DNA of 64,000 bases from Cytophagales bacterium (GCA_013298865.1 JAAFJL010000005.1:1-64000); one strand, 5' to 3'. Counted from the stretch's first letter, positions 25,843-34,609 are shown. The notes: a model not told the origin generated them from the letters alone. Numbers and translations: made by a program.

Positions 25843-26487
25843 ATGCAAAAATCGGTACGACTACTTCTTGTTGATGATCACAAAATTGTGCTGGATAGTT
25901 TGGCTTTACTATTCTCGTCGATGGAGAATATCGAGGTTGTCGGGAAGTTAACTAAACCACAAGAGGTTCTTCAATTTATTGAAAATCAATTAGTTGACGT
26001 TTTGATTTCAGACCTCCAAATGCCAGAAATGTCTGGAATTGATTTGACTTTACAACTCAGAAATCGTTTTCCTTTATTGAAAATTATTCTTCTGACAATG
26101 GTCGAAGACGCTCATAATATCCGTGAAGCTATTCGAGCAGGCGTGAATGGTTATGTCTTGAAAACTACAGGACGAGAAGAATTAGAAAAGGCAATCAGTG
26201 TTGTTATGGACGGGAAAAAGTTTTATTCTGAGGACGTTATTTCAGAATTAGCTTCGGAGGAAATAGAAGAATTGATTGCCAAAAAACCAGAAAATGTATC
26301 TCAGTTAACAAGTAGAGAAATAGAGGTTTTGAGATTGATTGTTGAAGAGCTTTCCAGTAATGAAATCGCCCAAAAACTGTTTATCAGCTTACCAACGGTG
26401 GAGTCTCATCGTAGGAATTTGATGACTAAACTGAAGGTAAAAAGCTCTATTGGAATGGTAAAATATGCTTTGCGACATGGGTTGTGA
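25843..26487 (+). CDS. NarL/LuxR-type response regulator
   Basis: A 214-residue response regulator. The receiver has the acidic pair Asp11-Asp12, phospho-Asp57 in ISDLQMP and YVLKTTG. The C-terminal LuxR HTH has LTSREIEVLRLIVEEL and recognition helix LPTVESHRRNLMTKLK. It is highly similar to the regulator at 2851. It is convergent with the TPR kinase at 26540, with 52 bp between their ends, giving the same kinase-regulator arrangement as at 2851-5883. It is a candidate activator of the dyad promoter at 28439-28509. Confidence 0.93.
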   Translation: MQKSVRLLLVDDHKIVLDSLALLFSSMENIEVVGKLTKPQEVLQFIENQLVDVLISDLQMPEMSGIDLTLQLRNRFPLLKIILLTMVEDAHNIREAIRAGVNGYVLKTTGREELEKAISVVMDGKKFYSEDVISELASEEIEELIAKKPENVSQLTSREIEVLRLIVEELSSNEIAQKLFISLPTVESHRRNLMTKLKVKSSIGMVKYALRHGL

Positions 26488-26539
26488 AAGCCTCCTGACC
26501 CCCAGATGGGGAACTATATTCTATTAAAAATTATACCAC

Positions 26540-28393
26540 TTATATCAAAATCTCAACCATATTTTGTATGCCGTTGGGCGTATTTTCTTTCATTTTCCAG
26601 TCTCCTTTTATAGATTTTATTCGTGCTTGCACGTTTTTCAAACCTATTCCAATTGTCTGATTATTAGCGAGTCCCACGCCATTGTCGGATATTATTAATT
26701 GTATTTTTCGGTCAGTTTTCAATAATTGTATTTGTGCTTCTGTCGCTTGTGAATGTTTGAGGATATTATTAATCAATTCCAGACTGATACTGTATAGTTC
26801 AAACTCTATTTTCTTGTCTAATCTTCCGAAGTTTTCTGCTATTTCCAAGCTAAATTTAATTTTTCCATTTTTACTCAATTTCTTGACAAATCCTTCCAAG
26901 GAGGGAATTAAACCTTGCTTTTCAAATTCTTCTGGCAGAAGGTTATGCGACAGTAATCGTACTTCGTTGTAGGCTTCTGCCAAACGTTTGATAAGCGTCT
27001 GGTTTACTTCCAGTTCTTCTGGACTCATCTTAGATTTATCAATCGTTTCCAGACTCCATCGTATAGAGGATAAGGTGCTTCCCAAATTGTCGTGCAAATC
27101 AATTGCAACTCTCTGTCTTTCAATGGTTTGTCCTTTTGTCATTGCTTCAGAAATCTCTTTATTCTGAATTTTTATTTTACGATTCGACCAAAAAACAAAG
27201 CCTAATCCCACCGAAAGCAGTACCACAAAACCCAATAAAAAGTACCGAATGAGAGCCTCTGACTTGATTTCAGCTTTGATTTTTTCATTTTCTAATTTTG
27301 TTATTTCAATTTGCTTTTGGTCGGTTTGATATTTTTTATTTAATTCCTGAAACTGCTGGTTTTGTTCTGAATTGATATGGGAATTTTGGATTTCGTTGTA
27401 TTGCTGCAAATAGAAATAGGCTTCCGAGAAATTTTTTGTTTTTTCATTGGCTTCGTACAAGATTTTCAGGTGGTCCAAAGCGTAAGTATCATAACTCCTT
27501 TTGTTCTTGATTTTATCAAATTTTATAGAAGCAAATCCTTGTTTGGCAAACGAAATGGCTTTCTGATATTGCTGATGTTTCATGCAATAATTGCCATAGC
27601 CCAAATAGTAAATATTCATGATATAGGATTGGTAAAATTCCAAAAATGTCAGCCCACTTTTATTCAACCATAAGTCCATTTTTTGGTAATAGAGACTTGC
27701 TTGTTTTTCGTTGTCCAATAACAAATAACAAGACCCCAAACTTGCTAAAATGGTAGGGGATAAGTACTTATTAGGAAACTTATTTATCAAATTTTCGGCT
27801 TTCTGGAGATACTGAATGGCATTTTTATAATCTTTAATGTCCAGATAATATTCGCCGATATAATCATAAGCTCTTGCAATTTCGTTGGTGTCTTGGGCGG
27901 CAATCGCAATTTCTAATCCTTTATTATAGTAGATTAAAGCATCTTTTTTATGCACAAAATCAATTGATGGTCGGGCAAAAATTATCCCTGCCCGTAAGTA
28001 AGACCACGACGCATAAACCACCTGTTTTTTTGCTTCTAATTGCTTGGCATAGTCCAAATGTCTTTTGATTCCTTCCTTAAAATCTAACTTCCTGATTACC
28101 TTTTCTGCATCCACTATTTCCCATAAAAGTAACCCAATTTCAGATTTGTTTTTCAGAGAAAATGTCTTCAATGAATCTATCCAAAAATCCATTTTTGGGG
28201 TAATAATTTTTGTCAGGGCAAATAAATTATGTACAACTGCACTATCTCTTTTGGCACTTTGCACTTGTTGATTTAGCATATTAAGATGATTGATATACAA
28301 ATCTTGTCCAACTGTTTTTATGGAAACGATAGATAAAAAAACGATAAGTAGAAAAACGATTCTCATGAGTGCGATAGCTTTAATTTCTTTCAT
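26540..28393 (-). CDS. TPR sensor histidine kinase (HisKA_3 / HATPase_c)
   Basis: A sensor kinase of about 617 residues. It has an N-terminal signal segment, a periplasmic TPR array (about 60-330), one membrane helix (about 382-402) and HisKA_3 with His434 in DLHDNLGSTLSSIRW. HATPase_c has ELINNILKHS, ISDNGVGL and GIGLKNVQ boxes. The start is set at ATG 28393. An ATG at 28366 (MRIVFLLIVF) gives a more classical signal peptide and may be the true start. It is divergent from the operator and HTH gene at 28535 and convergent with the regulator at 25843. Confidence 0.92.
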   Translation of the reverse strand: MKEIKAIALMRIVFLLIVFLSIVSIKTVGQDLYINHLNMLNQQVQSAKRDSAVVHNLFALTKIITPKMDFWIDSLKTFSLKNKSEIGLLLWEIVDAEKVIRKLDFKEGIKRHLDYAKQLEAKKQVVYASWSYLRAGIIFARPSIDFVHKKDALIYYNKGLEIAIAAQDTNEIARAYDYIGEYYLDIKDYKNAIQYLQKAENLINKFPNKYLSPTILASLGSCYLLLDNEKQASLYYQKMDLWLNKSGLTFLEFYQSYIMNIYYLGYGNYCMKHQQYQKAISFAKQGFASIKFDKIKNKRSYDTYALDHLKILYEANEKTKNFSEAYFYLQQYNEIQNSHINSEQNQQFQELNKKYQTDQKQIEITKLENEKIKAEIKSEALIRYFLLGFVVLLSVGLGFVFWSNRKIKIQNKEISEAMTKGQTIERQRVAIDLHDNLGSTLSSIRWSLETIDKSKMSPEELEVNQTLIKRLAEAYNEVRLLSHNLLPEEFEKQGLIPSLEGFVKKLSKNGKIKFSLEIAENFGRLDKKIEFELYSISLELINNILKHSQATEAQIQLLKTDRKIQLIISDNGVGLANNQTIGIGLKNVQARIKSIKGDWKMKENTPNGIQNMVEILI

Positions 28394-28438
28394 CAATTTC
28401 TACAAAATTCATCATAATCCCCAACCGAACCTCTAAAA

Positions 28439-28509
28439 ATCATGGTAAACCATGAGATAAAATCATGGTATCCAACGATTTACAATGGTTTAAACATTCC
28501 AGAACTTTG
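28439..28509 (+). promoter_or_regulatory. Double operator dyad and -7 box ahead of the second HTH-LytTR operon
   Basis: ATCATGGTAAACCATGAG (28439-28456) is identical to the 3495 copy. A degenerate copy ATCATGGTATCCAACGAT (28462-28479) lies 23 bp downstream and keeps only the left half. That copy starts exactly 40 bp before GAACTTTG (28502-28509), a -7-like box. The operator overlaps a possible early ATG for the HTH gene at 28442, which shows that the real start is downstream at 28535. Confidence 0.75.
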
Positions 28510-28534
28510 TATGACTCAAATAATATTCACCGCT

Positions 28535-28732
28535 ATGAAAAATCTAACAAAACGTGAAAAGGAAATTTTACAACTCATTGCAGACGAATACACGGCTTTA
28601 GAAATAGCCGAAAAATTACAGATTACCACTTCCACCATAGAAACCCACCGTAGAAATATATTCAAAAAAGTAGGAGTGAAATCTTCGATTGGATTAATAA
28701 AAGAAGCCATGAAATTAGGCTGGATTGAATAA
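28535..28732 (+). CDS. HTH-only LuxR-type regulator
   Basis: A 65-residue stand-alone LuxR-type HTH: LTKREKEILQLIADEY, ALEIAEKLQIT and recognition helix TSTIETHRRNIFKKVG. There is no receiver domain. The start is ATG 28535. The longer reading from 28442 would begin inside the operator and upstream of the promoter, and its first 31 residues have no counterpart in the paralogues. It is first gene of an operon with the LytTR gene 16 bp on and the surface protein at 29182, duplicating the order at 10667. Confidence 0.87.
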   Translation: MKNLTKREKEILQLIADEYTALEIAEKLQITTSTIETHRRNIFKKVGVKSSIGLIKEAMKLGWIE

Positions 28733-28748
28733 TTACCTCATAAAAATC

Positions 28749-29120
28749 ATGAAAACAGCATTACCTCAATTCTTCAAAATCATCAGAGAGAAAATCTATT
28801 TTCCGAGAAGTCGAAAATGGATTCCACTCCAAGAAATCATCATGCTTCAGGGCGAAGTCAATTATACGCTTATTCATCTCAGGGGTGGGCGTAAGATATT
28901 GATTCCGAGAACTTTAAAACTTTTCGAACATACTTTAATGACTCATAATTTCATCAGAATTCATCGAGGATTTATCATTAATTGTGGTCATCTGCAAAGT
29001 ATTGACAATGAGGGAATTAAAGTGCATTTAACGAATGATTTACAGGCAACAATTTCAAGAAGACGTAAAGTAGAAGTGAGTCGGATATTGGAAGGAGGAG
29101 CATTGAACCATGAGTTTTAA
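28749..29120 (+). CDS. LytTR-only DNA-binding protein
   Basis: A 123-residue protein consisting of a LytTR domain with no receiver. Its core (IPLQEIIMLQGEVNYTLIHL, FIRIHRGFIINCGHLQSI, SRRRKVEVSR) is nearly identical to the protein at 10934. The start is ATG 28749 rather than the earlier TTG at 28725, because the paralogue begins at the equivalent place. It probably regulates the surface protein gene that follows and perhaps other targets. Confidence 0.88.
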   Translation: MKTALPQFFKIIREKIYFPRSRKWIPLQEIIMLQGEVNYTLIHLRGGRKILIPRTLKLFEHTLMTHNFIRIHRGFIINCGHLQSIDNEGIKVHLTNDLQATISRRRKVEVSRILEGGALNHEF

Positions 29121-29181
29121 ACCATTGATTATCTTTTGTCTCACAATTCAAAATAAAACTAAACATAAAAATACAACGAAT

Positions 29182-30801
29182 ATGAAAAAGCAAATTTTTA
29201 CAGTTATCCTTTTATTAATGGGTGGACTTTCCACTTTTGGGCAGTTTAGATTAGATGGAGGGGTAAATAGTCTCCGTTTGCAAACGAGTGGAGTTGATAG
29301 GATGTATATAACACCTGGTGCTGGTCCTACTGCTGGAAATGTAGGAGTAAATACAACATCGCCAGATGCAAAATTTACTATCAATGGTGATATGTCATTC
29401 AAGAATTTGACCCGATTTACTGTTAATGGAGGTTACTCAGCAACCAATAGAAATGGGGCATCTGTTTTGATTTTTGAAGCTGGTGGAGTATTGAATGGAA
29501 TTGCAGGTGGTGCAGACGGAATGCTCCTGTATGTACTTTGTGGGTATAAATTACCTGCTACGCCTACTACGGGAGCTTTAATAATTAAACATGAAGAAAG
29601 TGTCTCCGAAACTGTTCCAGCCAACAGAATCATGACTCACACAGGAGCAGATTTTAATATAACTAATGGTATAGGCGGAGTAATGATGATTTATGACGGT
29701 GGCAGACAACGCTGGAGAGTTATGGAAGTTACTTCTGGTGGAAGCCCATTTTCTGGTTGGGGGCTTGCAGGAAACAGTGGAACAACTCCTGCCACTGATT
29801 TTATCGGAAATACAGATGCCCAGCCTTTGGTTGTAAAAACTAATAATTTAGAAAGGATGCGTGTATTGTCAGACGGTACAATTGGAATAGGTACATTAGT
29901 GCCAGACTCAAAACTACACGTACAAAACGGGACAGCGGGAGCAGTTACTGCTTTCAATAATACACTTTTAACGTTAGAAAATAGTACCAATGCTTATTTG
30001 AGTTTGCTTTCTCCTGTTAATAGTCAATCAGGAATATTAATGGGAAATCCTACAAATAATGATGCAGGGTATTTAGTTTACGAGGGAAATACAAATAATA
30101 TGATATTCGGGACAAGTGGGAGTAATAAAATGACCCTTGGAACAACAGGGAATTTGGGGATCGGGGCTTCCCCAAGTACCACTGCAAAACTTTTTATTTC
30201 AAATGGGTCAGCTGGCGTTCCTGTAGTTGCAGCAGCAAGAACCGTAATTGAAGATAATGCCTCTCATTATTTAGCATTAAATTCTCCTGACGCCAATGAA
30301 ACTGGCGTTATTTTTGGAAAACCTACCCTCGGCGGAGCAAGTGGAGGAGTGATTTATACCTCTGGAAGCGATATGAATCTTAGAACTGGCGGAAATAATA
30401 CACGTGTAATTGTTGCCAGTAATGGAAATGTAGGAATAGGTGCTACCACACCCACTGCAAAATTAGATGTTGATGGAGATATTGTTGTAAGAAAAACTAC
30501 AATATCTGTCGCAGGTACACAAAATGCTTTGAACAGAGGAGGTGGGTCTTCGATATATTTTGCTGTGTTTGGAACGGTAACACTCAACGGGATTGCTGGT
30601 GGACAGGATGGAATGATTCTCTATCTTTTTACTGGTGTTAGTGCAACATTAATTATCAACAATGAAAATGTAGGTGCGATTGCAGCTAACAGAATAGCCA
30701 CAAATACAAATGGTACAGTTACAATTTCTGGTCGTGGTGGAGCTACTTTAATTTATGATGGAACTTCAAATCTTTGGCGAGTGATTGGAATTGCGAACTA
30801 A
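29182..30801 (+). CDS. Secreted GIGT-repeat surface protein
   Basis: A 539-residue exported protein with a signal peptide (1-21, MKKQIFTVILLLMGG, ending FGQ) nearly identical to that of the 11371 protein. It has GNVGV/GIGT-type repeats and two copies of a module with GIAGGxDGM (about 70-190 and 425-539), each ending in a GG..IYDG..RWRV strand. It lacks the C-terminal YVFEPDFRL-type domain of the 11371 protein and ends right after the second module. It may be a shorter variant or may need a partner for assembly. The start is ATG 29182; the reading from 29110 adds 24 residues before an intact signal peptide. Confidence 0.82.
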   Translation: MKKQIFTVILLLMGGLSTFGQFRLDGGVNSLRLQTSGVDRMYITPGAGPTAGNVGVNTTSPDAKFTINGDMSFKNLTRFTVNGGYSATNRNGASVLIFEAGGVLNGIAGGADGMLLYVLCGYKLPATPTTGALIIKHEESVSETVPANRIMTHTGADFNITNGIGGVMMIYDGGRQRWRVMEVTSGGSPFSGWGLAGNSGTTPATDFIGNTDAQPLVVKTNNLERMRVLSDGTIGIGTLVPDSKLHVQNGTAGAVTAFNNTLLTLENSTNAYLSLLSPVNSQSGILMGNPTNNDAGYLVYEGNTNNMIFGTSGSNKMTLGTTGNLGIGASPSTTAKLFISNGSAGVPVVAAARTVIEDNASHYLALNSPDANETGVIFGKPTLGGASGGVIYTSGSDMNLRTGGNNTRVIVASNGNVGIGATTPTAKLDVDGDIVVRKTTISVAGTQNALNRGGGSSIYFAVFGTVTLNGIAGGQDGMILYLFTGVSATLIINNENVGAIAANRIATNTNGTVTISGRGGATLIYDGTSNLWRVIGIAN

Positions 30802-30831
30802 TTTCAACAACTTAAAAGTAAATTATATTCA

Positions 30832-30893
30832 ACCGCAAGGGCGGAAAGACGCAAAAATTTTCCTATGCGTCTTTCCGCCCTTGCGGTATTTTT
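30832..30893 (+). terminator. Perfect 22-bp hairpin terminator
   Basis: The arms at 30832-30853 and 30866-30887 are perfectly complementary (core GGGCGGAAAGACGCA), followed by a short T-run. It ends the second surface protein operon. The sequence type resembles Bacteroidota extragenic palindromes, so it may be a repeat used as a terminator. Confidence 0.78.
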
Positions 30894-31038
30894 GATTTGG
30901 AACCATAGCCACAATTTACCCCTAAAAAAACTCATTTTACCGTTTACTCAAAAAAACACTTACATTCATATTATTTTTCAGTAAAGTGACTTACCTTCAT
31001 AATCTTTGGTTCAGTTTTTGCGTTTAAAGGATTGAAAC

Positions 31039-32214
31039 ATGGACAATGCTATGTTTACTAACCCCATTGAAATTGCTACTCAAATTTTTATCCACATGAA
31101 ATTAGATTTGTCTGCTATCGAGAATTATTCACAACAATATGCAACTAAGTTGTGTGATGAATTCTTTAGTAAAAACTCCGCCATAACAGGAAAACAGATT
31201 CTCCAATTGAGCAACGTTGCTCAGGTTAATATGTTTGTAGTCAGTGACTTGTACGAAAAATGGAAGTCAGATACGGAGGCATTCAAAAGCCCTTATTTCA
31301 ATTTTGACTCAGAAGAAGTAAAGTCGGCTTTGCAGACTTTCATGAACACCGTTTCGCAACACATCATGGTGAAACGTGAGGACTTTGAACCAATTTTAGC
31401 AAAATCTGTTGACAAAACCCTCACGCTACTTTTCGACCCAAGTAAATATTTCGATGATTTCGTAAGAGATTCTCCTGAATTTACCCTGACCCAAGAACGT
31501 TTGGCTCAGTTATCGAAATACACAAAAATCAATAAATCTATCCCAGAGGCATTAGTTGCCAAAATGGGAGACGAAAAGAAAACGTACGTAACAACGGCTT
31601 TGAATTGGCTCAATGAAGCCTCTGAAAATGTCCAGTTTGAGGATACCGATAAATACCTAACGATGTTTTCAACGAAAATTCCGTTGACAAAACAGATGTT
31701 AGTAAAACAAACACCAAATGCGGTTCAACCTACTGACAATCAGGGAGGTATGAAAATGTCTCAATCGTTTTTTGATACAGACCCCGAAGATTTAGAGGAC
31801 GACGAAGACGCTCCATTGCCAACGGTGGCAAGTGTAACAGCCGCTTTTGAGAAAGAGCCAACGCCAGAGGTAAAACTACCAAATTCGTTAAATGATAGTT
31901 TCGATGATGGCTTACCAACGGTAAATGATTTATTGAAAAAAGAAGTAATTGGTAACGGAATGACTTTTACGCAACAACCCGTAAAAACTATTTCGGAAGC
32001 AATTAGCTTAAATCAAAAGTTTATTTTTATAGGAAGATTATTTGATGGAGACATCATTTCATACAATAAAGCCATTGAAGATTTGGATGCTTGTACCAAT
32101 TTTACAGACGCTAAAGCATTCATGAACAGGGCATTAGCTCCAAAATATAATTGGATAATGGCAGCAGAAGAAGCAGACGAATTCTTGGAAATTATAGGCA
32201 GAAGATTTTCGTAA
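31039..32214 (+). CDS. Hypothetical protein, 391 aa
   Basis: Not recognised. There is no signal peptide or membrane segment. Residues 1-210 are mostly helical. An acidic linker (about 245-265, DTDPEDLEDDEDAPLP) is followed by a second helical domain (about 315-391). The acidic linker suggests two folded parts tied flexibly. It is a single gene ended by a bidirectional terminator shared with the convergent 32414 gene. It is probably a cytoplasmic protein. Confidence 0.75.
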   Translation: MDNAMFTNPIEIATQIFIHMKLDLSAIENYSQQYATKLCDEFFSKNSAITGKQILQLSNVAQVNMFVVSDLYEKWKSDTEAFKSPYFNFDSEEVKSALQTFMNTVSQHIMVKREDFEPILAKSVDKTLTLLFDPSKYFDDFVRDSPEFTLTQERLAQLSKYTKINKSIPEALVAKMGDEKKTYVTTALNWLNEASENVQFEDTDKYLTMFSTKIPLTKQMLVKQTPNAVQPTDNQGGMKMSQSFFDTDPEDLEDDEDAPLPTVASVTAAFEKEPTPEVKLPNSLNDSFDDGLPTVNDLLKKEVIGNGMTFTQQPVKTISEAISLNQKFIFIGRLFDGDIISYNKAIEDLDACTNFTDAKAFMNRALAPKYNWIMAAEEADEFLEIIGRRFS

Positions 32215-32226
32215 AGAACTTATAGA

Positions 32227-32411
32227 TTTTCGTTGTTCGATTCTGGTTGCTCGTTGTTCGATTCTCGAAAAACAAAAAATCCTGTTAGATTTTGGTCTAA
32301 CAGGATTTTTATTTTCTTTTTTTCCGAACATCGAACATCGAGCAACGAAAAGCGAACATCGAACAACGAAAATCAAGCAACGAAAATCGAACAACGAGCA
32401 ACGAAAATCGA
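32227..32411. repeat. Inverted array of short repeats around a bidirectional terminator
   Basis: AAAAATCCTGTTAGA and TCTAACAGGATTTTT (32275-32310) form a two-way terminator between convergent genes. Runs of TTTTCGTTGTTCGATT units lie on one side (32227-32269). The reverse-complement units (CGAACAACGAAAATC type) repeat on the other side (32323-32411). Similar short units occur at 1024-1060 and 52557-52580. Confidence 0.7.
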
Positions 32412-32413
32412 AA

Positions 32414-33109
32414 TTAATTTTTTCCTACTGGAGCAGACTGAGGCACATTTGCTTTAGCTTCTTCAACCTTCTTCTTTTGTGCATTTACATCTTCACCCAT
32501 TTTTATTTGGTCTCTTTTGTTCTGCTCAACATCAGTCAAAAGTTTCTCTAATTGAGCTTTATTTTCGATTAATTTCTTCTCTAATTTCTCTTTATCTTTT
32601 TTGTTATCCTCAATATCACGTACCAAACGGTCACCTTGTTTTACAGTTTTTGCTTGTTTGTCGGTTACGTCTTCCAAGTTTTTTTGTTCAGTTCTTACAG
32701 CTTCTTGAAGATTCATTAAATTGATAAAATCATTCAAAATTTTCTCAGCATCAGCATATTTAGCGTGCGTACCGTTTACATAGTTTTCGTCTCCCAAACC
32801 CAATGACAAAAATACCTGCGTGCGACCTTTTGAAGTAGAAATCTTGCTGGTCAACATAATTGGGTCACCAGAAATCGTTGGAATATTAGCTCCATTTACT
32901 TTGTATGCACCACCTTTTCCAGTTTCAACTTTTCCGTATTTTGCTAATTCTAACTGCCATGCCTGTTTTACATATTTATCGTCAACGGCGGTGGAAGTGT
33001 AAAGTCCCTCTTTGTTAGCTTTTTCGATTTCGGAAGTTCCCGAAAATACCTGTGCTTTAGTGGTGAACACTCCTGCGAAGAGTGCAATGGCGAACAATAA
33101 TTTTTTCAT
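32414..33109 (-). CDS. Secreted coiled-coil protein
   Basis: A 231-residue exported protein with a signal peptide (1-19, ending TTKAQ). A globular domain (about 20-135) is followed by a long charged coiled coil (about 135-220: KKDKEKLEKKLIENKAQLEKLL). No enzyme motif is visible. It is probably a periplasmic or surface structural protein. The role is unknown. It is transcribed alone toward the shared terminator. Confidence 0.8.
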   Translation of the reverse strand: MKKLLFAIALFAGVFTTKAQVFSGTSEIEKANKEGLYTSTAVDDKYVKQAWQLELAKYGKVETGKGGAYKVNGANIPTISGDPIMLTSKISTSKGRTQVFLSLGLGDENYVNGTHAKYADAEKILNDFINLMNLQEAVRTEQKNLEDVTDKQAKTVKQGDRLVRDIEDNKKDKEKLEKKLIENKAQLEKLLTDVEQNKRDQIKMGEDVNAQKKKVEEAKANVPQSAPVGKN

Positions 33110-33277
33110 TTTGAAATTTAATTTTTAGTTAGAAATAAATGGCTCTGAGCAATGAGCTTTGAGCAATGAGTTTGATAGAAAACAAATATATCAATTTTTA
33201 CGTAAAACTCACTAAATAGTCACAAATGGCAGATTCCTCCCATCTGCATTTTTTCCAAATTACCTTTCTCCTTCTTT

Positions 33278-34609
33278 TCAAACCTTCTCACAAACCAACA
33301 CAATTTTCTGATTTTCAGAATTTGTGGTCGCTATCAAATAGACACTTCCACCGTCTTGAACCCCTATTTTTTCTCGTATTTGCCTTACACTCAGGGGAAA
33401 ATTGCGGACAGAAATATTGGCTTTCTTTTCGGGCAAAAATGGGAGTAACTTCTTTTTGTCTAAACTTTCAACCGATTTTATCTCAAAAACTCTTCCTGCA
33501 AAATCATTTACCAAAAGCTCAGAAGTATATAAATGACTATTGGGATGAATTTTTTTGAGCGAATATTTTAACGCAATACTCTTGAAAGCCCCAACTTTCA
33601 TCAAAGCAGCATTGGGTTCGTATAAATATTTTTTGGGTAAACTATACTCAATTTCGGCATTCGTTTCTTCTGATTTTTTGAAAGAAAAAATTGGACTTCT
33701 CTTTAGTTTTGATGAAAGATTTACTGCCAATAATTCGGGTTCTTGTTGATGATTTTTTTCAATCAAAAAAAGTAATTCTTTTACCTCATTGTCCACCGCA
33801 ACTACCCAAACTTTACTGACACTCTGGAGGGAATTTACTGCCAAATCAATATCCAACATTGGGGAAGTTTTTAGGAGGATTCTATCGGCTTTCTGAAACA
33901 ATAAATCTTTGATTTCCAGAATATTAGGTTCGCAGTCTTGTAGTAAAACAACTTTGCCTCCTTGTTCATTTCTTCGGGCAGGGTCGAGGTAAATTATCGT
34001 TTTTTGTGGTATGAGACTTATATTATTTACCTCATCCCCCGACCCCTTCTCCTGCTGAGAAGGGGAGAATTCGCTAAGTATCAAGTCCTTCTCAGCAGGA
34101 GAAGGATTTAGGATGAGGTTAAAATTTGTCTCTTCCAAGAAACTATCTCCCTCCCCAAAACTTCTCAAAAACTCAACAGAATTCAAATTAAAACATTGAA
34201 TTTTATTCAATCCTAAAACCTCAAAATTTTGCTCTGTTGTGGTTTTTAAGTCCTCATTTTGTTCCAAATAAATGGCTTTTTCAAAACTTTTACTCATGTA
34301 CGCAATGTCCACACCCATACCTCCTGTGAGGTCAATTAGTAGATTTCCAGAAACTAATTTAGCCTTGAATTTTGCCGTAATTTCAGAAGAACTTTGCTCG
34401 GTTGATAATGCAGAAATATAAGTAATATTCTCATTATCAGTCCATTCTGGTAATTTTTGTTTGAGTTTTTGCCTTGCTTGAATCTGGAGAGCAACAAAAT
34501 TGATGGGAATTTCTGGATATTTTTTGGCTTGTAAAATCAACTTCGTCACATCGTCTTGAAGATGATTTTTGATAAACTCTTTAATCTCTGCTGTTAATTT
34601 TATATCCAT
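33278..34609 (-). CDS. THUMP-like class I SAM methyltransferase
   Basis: A 443-residue protein. The SAM site LLIDLTGGMGVDIAYM and acidic loop AIYLEQNEDL mark a Rossmann methyltransferase. IIYLDPARR is its catalytic motif. A C-terminal THUMP-like domain (about 345-443, NISVRNFPLSVRQIREKIG) suggests an RNA substrate. About 30 residues before IIYLDPARR are encoded by a palindromic element (NPSPAEKDLIL...SGDEVNN). The start is ATG 34609; an earlier ATG at 34690 would overlap the corA coding region by about 90 bp. It overlaps corA by 10 bp. Confidence 0.85.
   Translation of the reverse strand: MDIKLTAEIKEFIKNHLQDDVTKLILQAKKYPEIPINFVALQIQARQKLKQKLPEWTDNENITYISALSTEQSSSEITAKFKAKLVSGNLLIDLTGGMGVDIAYMSKSFEKAIYLEQNEDLKTTTEQNFEVLGLNKIQCFNLNSVEFLRSFGEGDSFLEETNFNLILNPSPAEKDLILSEFSPSQQEKGSGDEVNNISLIPQKTIIYLDPARRNEQGGKVVLLQDCEPNILEIKDLLFQKADRILLKTSPMLDIDLAVNSLQSVSKVWVVAVDNEVKELLFLIEKNHQQEPELLAVNLSSKLKRSPIFSFKKSEETNAEIEYSLPKKYLYEPNAALMKVGAFKSIALKYSLKKIHPNSHLYTSELLVNDFAGRVFEIKSVESLDKKKLLPFLPEKKANISVRNFPLSVRQIREKIGVQDGGSVYLIATTNSENQKIVLVCEKV
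34029..34120. repeat. Palindromic element inserted in a methyltransferase gene
   Basis: Imperfect 38-bp arms (34029-34066 and 34083-34120), with the core CTTCTCCTGCTGAGAAGG, are related to those at 10258-10347. It sits in coding sequence and is translated as NPSPAEKDL, matching the SPSPAERGV of the kinase insert. Orientation and reading frame are therefore the same in both hosts. Confidence 0.8.

Noticed and set aside
28442..28534. Upstream extension of the HTH gene at 28535, starting at 28442
   Set aside because: The first codons lie inside the operator and before the -7 box, and the 31 extra residues have no match in the paralogues at 10667 and 15393.
32323..32411. Possible CRISPR-like repeat array
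   Set aside because: Units are very short and overlapping with no unique spacers or cas genes; it is a simple repeat beside a terminator.
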